NCBI GenBank assembly: GCA_951640165.1
Contig: OX621243.1
Coordinates: 3,100,001-3,164,000 of the forward strand
Direction of reading: 5' to 3'
Origin: Pseudoips prasinana
Taxonomy: Eukaryota; Arthropoda; Insecta; Lepidoptera; Nolidae
Length of the DNA stretch: 64,000 nucleotides
The position numbers and the translations under genes are program-made. Within the stretch, counting starts at the first letter, position 1; each line of letters starts with the position of its first letter. Of the stretch, positions 56,422-64,000 are shown piece by piece. The notes under the pieces are model-generated. The model had not been told where the DNA came from. It ran no database searches and worked only from the letters and a program-made list of their open reading frames with translations.

Positions 56422-57145
56422 TTACAGACCCAATTGTTCAGAGTCTCTGCTGTGGCCATCGAGCATTGTACCGAGGTCTTGCAAGGCCTCAGCCATGACT
56501 ACTATATCGTCGGAAATTCGAAGGTGGGTGATGTACTCGTCATTGACATTGATGCCTTTCCAGTCCAGAAGCTTGAAGACATCTTCCAATGCAGCGCTGA
56601 ACAGTTTCGGAACAATAACATATCCCTGCCTCACGCCTCGCTGCAGGTTCGATTTCTGGTTCGGTTTCGAGTTCTGGTCCTGGAGGTGCACTGACGTAGT
56701 AGTTTTTTCTTGCAACACTTCGATATACCGGAAGTCGATTTGACACCTTTGAAGAGATCTCAAAACGGCTGAGATTTCGATCGAATCAAAGGCTTTCTCA
56801 TAGTCTATAAAAGCTAAGCATAGTAACCGGTTATACTGTTCAGTTTTCTGTATAAGTTGCCGCAGCGTATGTATGTAGTCTATTGTGCTAAAGCCTTTTC
56901 GGAAGCCGGCTTATTCGGGACGTTGGAAGTTGTCAAACCTGCGTGCGAGACGATTTGTAATGACCCTCGAAAACAACTTGTAAACATGGCTCAGCAGTGT
57001 GATGGGTCTATAATTCTTCAATTAGATTTTGTCGCCCTTATTGAAGAAGAGCACCACCACACCTCTGTGCCGTGCTTGTGGCGTTCGACCATTTAGTATG
57101 ACGGAGTTAAATAACTTCTGAAGCGCCCATAGGATTGTTGTACAG
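56422..57145 (-). pseudogene. RTE-clade reverse transcriptase core, decayed
   Basis: From high to low coordinate: RPITLLSHVYKLFSRVITNR, GFRKGFSTIDYIHTLRQLIQ, LCLAFIDYEKAFDS, IEISAVLRSLQRCQIDFRYI, RGVRQGYVIVPKLFSAALED, DEYITHLRISDDIVVMAEAL. The catalytic (Y/F)ADD is changed to ISDD and several frame breaks are present. It belongs with the RTE C-terminal pieces elsewhere in the window. Confidence 0.75.
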
Positions 57146-57251
57146 TCAGCTCCAAAAGTCGATGAACAGAATGTATATTTAACAGTACAGTTACGGCGTC
57201 AAATCAGGGTAATCTAATGATATATTTAATGGATGTGCTGGCGTCTGTACA
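57146..57251. mobile_element. MITE fragment related to 5258-5398
   Basis: The end GGATGTGCTGGCGTCTGTAC is identical to a terminal repeat of the 5258 MITE. The opposite end (GTACAGTCAGCTCCAAAAGT) is only similar. Confidence 0.5.
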
Positions 57252-57599
57252 GACTTTTTATCCATTAAATATTATCACTAGACTTTAAAGCTATCAATAG
57301 GTATCACATACAAATTATAGTATTTCAATAATATTAAAGGTTTGCATAAGAGATGTATTAAATTAAATCTTTATTAAGATATTTTTTTTTATACTTTTTA
57401 GTTTTTGAAGTCGGTTTTTTTAAACGAAGTTTTTTTTATTTGTTACTTTTTAGTGTCTAGCTATGTGTAGAACTACGAAAGGTGCCGCGCGCCTCAAAAC
57501 TATAGGTCCCAACAAATGAGAACGGAAAAAAGAAATATCCTCCGAAAAAATGTTGTTCGAAAAAAAAGACCGTTTGTAAAGTAATAAAAACTACATAAA

Positions 57600-57895
57600 A
57601 TTTACGCCTTTTTTTACGCCTTTGTCTCTCGCGCAAACTATACAGTTAAGAAAAAAATTATACTATTAACCTCAATATGATTTTTGAAGACCTATCAATA
57701 GATATATCACGTATAGTACGATGATTTTTTTTAAATTCAGTTCTAAGTAAGGGAAGTCACCAAAATTTGTTTTTCTATTTGACGGTATAGTTCTTATAGT
57801 TTCGGAATAAAGTGGCTGTGACATAGGGACGGACAGACAGACATGACAAAACCATAAGGTTTCCGTTTTTTGCCATTTGGCCACAGAACCCTAAA
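57600..57895 (+). repeat. Interspersed repeat F
   Basis: GTCTCTCGCGCAAACTATAC, GACGGACAGACAGACATGAC and GGCCACAGAACCCTAAAAAT follow 33790-34192 with an internal deletion. Confidence 0.65.
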
Positions 57896-58394
57896 AATGA
57901 CAGCTATTCCACATCAAACTAATGAAGAATCAACATAAAAAAAATGCGCTTGTGCTAAAAGGTGCACCTACATACGCTTCCAAAAACGAGCTTATACGCG
58001 CGTATTCAACGCTAGTCGTCTGAAACTGTTATTAATGTTCATGCGAAGAAACACTTGAACAGTATGAGTCTAGCTAGACTGGCAAAGATTTAAAAAAGGC
58101 TGGGCCAAAGACAGTTACATCGTCCACATAAACAAAAATTTTCATACAAAAATGTCCATTAAATAAAAACTACTGGGCCAAACTATATAAAATTTTTATG
58201 GGACCAAATGGCAACTATTCTGCATCAAATTAAAAAGAATCACGTAAATCGGATCATAAATCTCCGAGTAATCGGTGTACATACATAAAAAAAAATATAC
58301 CGGTGAACTTGAGAACCTCCTCCTTTTGAAGTCGTTTAAAAAATAGAACACAGGCGGTCGTTGTCAGCGATTATGTCTCAAATTGGGTTTTGAT
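57896..58394. other. No gene
   Basis: Contains the short lepidopteran motif GAGAACCTCCTCCTTTTGAA (58308-58330), also at 8838-8860. Otherwise unassigned. Confidence 0.3.
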
Positions 58395-59200
58395 TCCTAG
58401 TGTTGTACCCCAGAGTTCCTTAATGAGACCCTTGTTATTTATTTTATATTGAAGATTAGAACTGTGAAAACAAGAGTCGATGTCGTTTACACGTCGACTC
58501 TGGATTTCATAGTTTTAATCTTCTCTGTTTTGCTGACGATATGAAGATTTACTCCAATATATCGTCTCCAAAGGATGTCGAGGATCTTCAAACCGATCTG
58601 ACGCGGCTTGATGAGAACTTTCAAGAAAATAAGTTAGATTTTAACCCAGTCAAATACTCAGTACTCACTTTTAGCAGGAAACGCGTCCAACTGTCAACAT
58701 CGTAGGTACCAACTTAAGGGCCAAGTATTACCAATGACCTTGGTGTCTATCATGATTCAAAGCTAAAGTTTGCCATGCACATCGAGCAAACTACCGCCAA
58801 AGCATCAAGAGTATTGGTATTAATAATGAGGATATCTAGGTGGTTTAAAAAAGCTGAAACGTTTAAAATACTATATTGCACCTTTGTAAGAAGTCACCTT
58901 GAATATGCGTCACAAATATGGAATCCCTGTTACAGTAACTAGTTATATGTTTTGATCGCATAGAAAATATTCAGAAACGTTTTATGAAGTTCATTTGTTA
59001 TCGTCTCAAAATCCCTTACAGTGCTATGAATTTACATATTAAACCTATGTAAGAATTTTCCACTTTCAACCTCTAATCGGTGACGTTTGGCCGAATGCAC
59101 GATTTTATTAAAGATATTATCTAATAAGATTGACTGTTCCAATATCTTACAGAAACTGCACTTTAACGTTCCCCATCGCTTAGATTTAATACACCAAAAA
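58395..59200 (+). pseudogene. LINE reverse transcriptase remnant
   Basis: VPQSSLMRPLLFILY, then FCFADDMKIYSNISSPKDVE, DLQTDLTRLDENFQENKLDF, DLGVYHDSKLKFAMHIEQTT, KASRVL, ISRWFKKAETFKILYCTFVR and SHLEYASQIWNPC. Frame changes and stops between the blocks. 5'-truncated, old. Confidence 0.65.
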
Positions 59201-59591
59201 TTCATATATAGTGCGAGTAAGCACTATTTATGAATTTAGCCAGTAATTTTGTAAAATGTTTGATTTTGACCCTTTAAATACCAGGAGAGTGTTGGCACAC
59301 AAGCAGCTGAACCTTCATTTTTCCAATAACTTTGAATATATGTATATCCTGTCTTCAGCTACTCTGATTAAGAGTAAAATCGGAAGCATTGTATGTGTGT
59401 ATCAGCTATCCGTGGAAACCTGTAATTGTATTTATGTTTCCTATAATAGCAGTATTTTTTTTGTATAGCTGTTGGTTTTCTGTATAATAAATAAATAACT
59501 TAAAATGCCATCGAACTGCCACCGTATTTGCTAGATATGGCTTGCGCTTAATAGACCCAAACGGAAAAAAACAACAACATACTCAGCGGCT

Positions 59592-59668
59592 TACAAGCTA
59601 TTTGTGCTAACACAAATAGCTTGTAATACACCCAACAAGCTATTTGTGCTAACACGAATAGCTTGTAA
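59592..59668. repeat. Tandemly duplicated hairpin
   Basis: First hairpin: arms 59592-59606 and 59611-59625 (TACAAGCTATTTGTG), exact, around CTAA. A second copy starts 42 bases on with one arm mismatch. They are joined by ATACACCCAA. Confidence 0.8.
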
Positions 59669-59739
59669 TACCTTGGTACTACCTTGCCTTGTCAAATCGG
59701 TTACGGAGGCTCATATTAGTGATTAAAAACCTACGCCAT

Positions 59740-61405
59740 ATTGCTGATACCAAATTGGTTACGCAAGTCTCTCAAGCATTATGTCAATCTGTTATTCAAT
59801 ACTGAGTCACTCCCTCTAAAAACCTTAATAATAACTATTGAACGCACCCGAAGACCAATACTAAAAGTTACCACTTTGGCCTTTCCTTTGACCTACGTGC
59901 CTTCTCTAAAACCTAAGTGCTTTCTTGACCTGAAAAGGGTCTTTGATACAGTGTCTGTGCCATTACTATTACACAGGCCAGAACTTATCGGCATAAGAGG
60001 ACCCACTCTTGAATTTTTTAATTCCTACCTCAACAACCGCAAACAAAGGGTTATAATTGCGGAATACACCAGCTCCGAGTCAATCGTCACCTTCGGTGTC
60101 GGCCAGGGCAATGTCCTTGGGGCGACCTTATTCCTTATCTAAATTAACAACCTCTGTAACATGACGATTGATGGCAGACTCATTTTCTCATACGCCGACG
60201 ATACAGCCATCGTTTTCACTGCTAGGACTTGGGCCAACGGTGTTAACTTGGCAGAGCGTGGACTTGCAAAGATAGCAGTCTGGCTAAACCATAGTCTCCT
60301 CACACTAAATCCAACTACATCTTCTTCAGTAAGTATAATAACTCTCAACCGTCCCAAGATTTTCAAATAAAAATACACAGCTGTCCTAACCCCCGTCCCC
60401 CGACTGCTCAGTTTAAATATCGACCAACTAGAACACACTAAATATCTAGGTGTTATGATTGACCAACGCCTGTCATGGCACATGCACACCGAACTTATCA
60501 TGAAGAGAGTTAGAAAGCTGATATGGACTTTCAAAACGCTGCGACATATGGCCTCAAAGTCACTCCTGAAGCAAGTATACATATCACTGGCTCAATCTAT
60601 TCTCATGTACTGTCTGCTGTGCTGGGGTGGGTCGACAGAGATATAATTCTTGGAATTTGAGAGAGCGCAGAGAATCTTACTTAAAGTTATGTTCCTCAAA
60701 CCCTATAGATACCCCACCCACTCCCTATACCTTTTGTCTGATCTCTTGTCTGTAAGAAAACTCCATTTGCTGCAAATTATACTGAAAAAGCATACATCCC
60801 TCCCGTATGATCCCTCTAAACCTAAAATCAGAAGAACCTACTTAGTCGCTCCAACTGTCAGGGTTAGATCTGCTTTCGGTAATAGACAATACCCAAGCCA
60901 ATCGTCTTACCTATATAACTTGGTGAATAGAGAATTACACATACATTCCATGAAGTTCTGGGACTGAAAAAAGTTGTAACCGAATAGCTTAAAACTAAAT
61001 CCTACGAAGATATTGAATCTTTTGTAGCGGCCTTACAATAACCGCACACCACTCTACCTCACTACTTACACTCACACCCACACTCATTCACACCTCACTC
61101 ACGCACTCACTGTTACACACACATCACACATACTTGCGCAATTTGGCTTCCCTGCATTTTTGGTCATGCTCTTGCAGAGTAGCTTGTTAATTTTAATGCT
61201 AATGATTAATGTATAATATTAAGCAACCCTTTGTTTTAATCTTGCATGCTTTTGTCTACATCTTGATTACAATAATAATGATAAGTGGAAGAGCGGAGAC
61301 TCCTAAGACAAGCAATCCTTTGCTTAAAAGGTGTTGTCCAAATATGTGTATATGTAAGCCTTTTGTAATCGAAATAAACAATTTATTATTATTATTATTA
61401 TCTAT
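59740..61405 (+). pseudogene. CR1-like LINE, 5'-truncated, with (ATT)n tail
   Basis: DLKRVFDTVSVPLLLHRPEL, GIRGPTLEFFNSYLNNRKQR, FGVGQGNVLGATLFLI, FSYADDTAIVFTA, KYLGVMIDQRLSWHMH, LLCWGGSTEI, and a C-terminal frame 60650-60967. Stops at 60139 and 60646 and frameshifts between. A CA-rich 3' UTR (61060-61130) ends TTTGTAATCGAAATAAACAA then (ATT)n. The 59740-59900 segment looks rearranged (an RT thumb-like piece precedes the palm). Confidence 0.75.
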
Positions 61406-61639
61406 GAAAAATGCAATGTCTTCATCTCAACGTCAAGTGTCCGCCAACACTTTATGAAGCATGCAATTCTAAAATAACACAAAACGATCAATACTTCTTT
61501 GCAAACAATGCTAACATTACTAACACCAAGAGACGGAAAGATTATTACCTGCACTTGTACGTCTGAGTCAAAATTTATTTTTACAAACCGGGCTTACCTT
61601 TTTCTAGGTTACCGGGCTTACCTTATATTTACAATTGTA

Positions 61640-61705
61640 TAGACTGTAATTTCCTAGAAAAGTTGACCTATGATGAGACTGAGGAGTTGTTTAGTATTCT
61701 AAAAT
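61640..61705 (+). pseudogene. CR1-like LINE C-terminal scrap
   Basis: FLEKLTYDETEELFSILK then a stop: the same C-terminal motif as 14650-15260 and 22584. Confidence 0.45.
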
Positions 61706-61858
61706 AAGTTAATTTTCAAACTGTATCATATCGTCTCAACTGCCTCGGCGGTAGTAGTATTAGTATTAAAAGGAGTTTGCAGCCACACCGTAAGCGCTTT
61801 GCCTTTTACAGCTTCCGATCTCGGAAAATGGGTTCTAACAAAAATATGAAAGATAAAG

Positions 61859-62605
61859 TTTCTGATAAAAATATAATAAAATTTCAATAGTCCAGTAGAC
61901 ATAGCCATTAAGTCAATAATTCAAATATTATGTACCTACAAATTAATAAAAAAATATTATTGCTGTATTTATAACCGCCTCGCAGTACCTTTACATTAAT
62001 GCTTGTTTCCGTACTTTTATTCTGTCACAAACGATATAAAATACATCAAACTTTGTTCATTGATACTTTTTCATTACCATGTCACGAAACACATTAAAAC
62101 AGGAAACCCGTATTTGAAAACTGACATAGAATTCAGAAGGATATTAAATTAGCAAAAGTTTGAGGCATTTTTATGTGACCATGAACGTAAATTATCGGAC
62201 TACAGCTTCGTCCTGTGTGATGGGCAGCGGGTATCATGCAGCGCACATTAAGTGGTAAGTCTTCATTGAGGCGCATTTCTGAGGTACATAATAGGGAGCA
62301 CAGACTACTGCTACCGCTTTAGCCAAGAAGTCCGAACACAAAACCATCTCCAGCGTCATTGATCTTGCTAACCGTGCTATTCAGTAGTGTCACAACCTCT
62401 GGGACCAAGCCGCCTGTAAAAATAGAAATAGGGAAATTAGTAGTGATCCTATAATTTAACAAGCAACGTGACAAATTAAGAAGAAGAATTAATAGCACGC
62501 GAATACGAAAATTTGCAAATCAAGCTTAATTGATGAATACATTAAACTATAAATTTCGATAATTAAACCTAAGCTTAATCTCTTTGACAATAACTGAATA
62601 CAAGG
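61859..62605 (-). repeat. Segmental duplicate B (3' end of gene 3)
   Basis: Nearly identical to 40559-41305. The match ends at AACTGAATACAAGG, where a repeat sequence (62605-62780) takes over; the terminal exon 3b present next to copy A is absent here. Confidence 0.9.
62319..62413 (-). CDS. Gene 3 terminal exon (partial gene)
   Basis: 95 bases, same acceptor and frame as exon 3a: GLVPEVVTLLNSTVSKINDA then GDGFVFGLLG and TAA. One Ala to Gly change. The rest of the gene would lie beyond the right edge; the only upstream exon-2 copy in the window is broken. Confidence 0.5.
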
Positions 62606-62780
62606 TAGCTAAATATCATGACTATTGTGTAATAAATTTTATAAATGTTTTTACAATCCGTGTACCTAAATATATCTACTAGAAATAATTATGTTTACTT
62701 AACTATATTACTAAAAACATGTTCTGACTATTTACAAGCGCTTTTTTAAAGTCTACGTGAATAAAAACCTTTTTTATTTT
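62605..62780 (+). repeat. Uninterrupted copy of the repeat split at 22.1/23.6 kb
   Basis: TAGCTAAATATCATGACTAT to CTGACTATTTACAAGCGCTT and AAAGTCTACGTGAATAAAAA. It gives the pre-insertion order of the two halves at 22045-22125 and 23570-23645. Confidence 0.6.
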
Positions 62781-62792
62781 ATAATGACTGCA

Positions 62793-63415
62793 CGTGTGGC
62801 GCCGCGGCTGAGACAGTCGCCTTGCCGCTTCGTGTCTCCGGTTCGATTCCCGTACCAGACAACTATTTGGATGTAATCAGTAAATAATACGAGGTTCGCG
62901 TTGCCCCCTTAACACGTGATCATTAATCCCGTGCAAGTGTTCTGACCCCCATTTCGAATTCCATCTTTTTACTTCAGCGGCCGCCTGAGTTGTGGCCCGA
63001 ACCCCATAAGGGTGCCCTCAGGTATTAGTCGCTTAAATTAAGCTACTGGTTCAGAGTCTTTTGCGCTAGCCAACTGCTCGTTGTTTTCAATTCTTTCATT
63101 TTAATATGCAATTGCTAAATGTAACAATAATAGCTTAATAACATGCTATTTATTATTTATTTAAGTATACTAAAAATATCTGTGACGAAACAGACCGCAC
63201 GGACGGACTAATTCAAAATATTTTGTTGCTTTAATTACTGGTTTTTTAACTGTGTTTATGTAATACATTGTGAGCTTGACAAGTACAAGTGTATGTAAAT
63301 ACCCAAGTGCTGAATAAATTTCATTATTTCATTAATTTGTGTCCGTCAATTAAATGTTTGTAAAGTACCCCGCGACACAGGGATAAGATACCCTAGTGCG
63401 GGCGTTGATTTTTTT
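62793..63415 (+). mobile_element. tRNA-derived SINE, family B, split by repeat E
   Basis: Head 62793-62874 (GTGTGGCGCCGCGGCTGAGA; GGTTCGATTCCCG) and tail 63343-63415 (TTTGTGTCCGTCAATTAAAT; CCCCGCGACACAGGGATAAG). The intact order is seen at 41701-41866. Confidence 0.7.
62880..63342 (+). repeat. Interspersed repeat E nested in SINE B
   Basis: CCCGTGCAAGTGTTCTGACC, GCCGCCTGAGTTGTGGCC, GACCGCACGGACGGACTAAT, ending TGCTGAATAAATTTCATTAT. 5'-truncated relative to 17980. Confidence 0.7.
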
Positions 63416-63429
63416 TAAATAAAAATCTA

Positions 63430-64000
63430 CTACGTTATGAATTGAATTAATGGGTTCAGTAAATTAGATCCGGTAATTCTTATCAACTTGTTCGTATATA
63501 CATTGAGATGTCACTTAAAAAGCAAATAATAATACCTACACTATATTTTTGTTTTTCTATCAAGGTAACTTTAAGACATTGTGGTATTGGTTTTTGGCTA
63601 CACTTGAACATATAGACACGATATTATACCTACAAACCAAGTGCCTAATCGATAAATTACTTGGTGGTATGTGCAGGTGAATGTATAAAACGCACAGATT
63701 TCTTATGTATCGCTTTAACACCTCTGTAACGCTCAACAGACTAAAATCCCACAAACGGGCAATCCCTCAAAGCTACTGAGAATAATAAGAATGCGCTTCG
63801 TTATTTAATATCGTTGAAATCGAAGTTCTGTAGTTTGCAAGTAACCTAAGTAAGCTAAGGCCATCTAGACAACAAGTTATATTCTATATATAAAATGTTC
63901 CTTTAGACTCCTCCGACACTGAGAGGACAAGAATTGCGATATACGCGCTGTCGCTCCAAACTACTGAGGAGAATAAGAATCAAATTTGCCGTGTGGCTGG
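63430..64000 (-). repeat. Gene 3 intron, paralogous to gene 2 intron 2
   Basis: 63541-63790 follows 41950-42560 (AAGTGCCTAATCGATAAATT; GGTGGTATGTGCAGGTGAAT), without the SINE C insertion of the gene 2 copy. 63930-64000 follows 46610-46690 (GAGGAGAATAAGAATCAAAT). Confidence 0.7.
63799..63864 (-). pseudogene. Exon-2-like module of gene 3, broken
   Basis: Acceptor ttgtctag, then MALAYLGYLQTTELRFQRY and a stop: a base is missing compared with the open modules, and no donor is found. It continues the exon-2 module pattern into gene 3. Confidence 0.5.

Overview
This window is eukaryotic and almost certainly from a moth or butterfly (Lepidoptera). It is AT-rich with short spliced exons. It is packed with lepidopteran-type interspersed repeats: tRNA-headed SINEs, a Bm1-like SINE, RTE 3' ends finishing in (TGA)n, CTAG-type Helitron-like repeats and many 5'-truncated non-LTR retrotransposons. 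No bacterial-style gene organisation, CRISPR array or genuine tRNA gene was seen. All calls come from reading the sequence; family names rest on recognised motifs, not on a search.

The only host-like genes I can support are members of one small tandem family on the minus strand. Each has three short exons. Exon 1 encodes 12 residues of a signal peptide (MNxxM...). Exon 2 starts with M/V-A-L-x-Y-S-A and encodes a Ser/Thr-rich segment. Exon 3 encodes a short C-terminal segment. Intron phases are 0 and 1. Gene 1 (6630 to 442) is complete and encodes about 85 residues. Gene 2 (48568 to 41018) encodes about 69 residues. Gene 3 enters from the right edge (63.9 to 62.3 kb) and is partial. Genes 1 and 2 share a TATA box 68 bases from the ATG and a nearly identical upstream block. 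Gene 2's second intron holds an array of ten further exon-2-like modules (42.67-46.20 kb), built from a roughly 1.33 kb repeat. Three modules are open with matching splice signals and phase; the rest are broken. Because each module starts in phase 0 and ends in phase 1, two modules cannot be joined in frame, so any use would have to be mutually exclusive. This array is the most unusual thing in the window.

Layout: 0.4-6.8 kb gene 1, with RTE, SINE, MITE and PIF/Harbinger insertions in its introns. 7-14.3 kb: SINEs, a 31-bp minisatellite, an inverted-repeat element, a 5S-rRNA-derived repeat and RTE tails. 14.6-25.5 kb: several truncated LINEs. 27.9-33.3 kb: a nearly full-length CR1-type LINE whose ORF1 (PHD finger plus SGNH-esterase-like domain) is split by a nested LINE. 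33.8-40.3 kb: repeats, a degenerate minus-strand LINE and two unrecognised coding-like stretches. 40.5-48.7 kb: gene 2 and its exon array. 49-52.6 kb: a nearly full-length RTE-like LINE. 52.6-61.7 kb: a poly(A) retroposon and more LINEs. 61.9-64 kb: a segmental duplicate of the gene 2 3' end, i.e. gene 3. The retroelements do not cooperate with the host genes, but they have repeatedly inserted into the introns and flanks of the family and probably supplied homology for its rearrangement.
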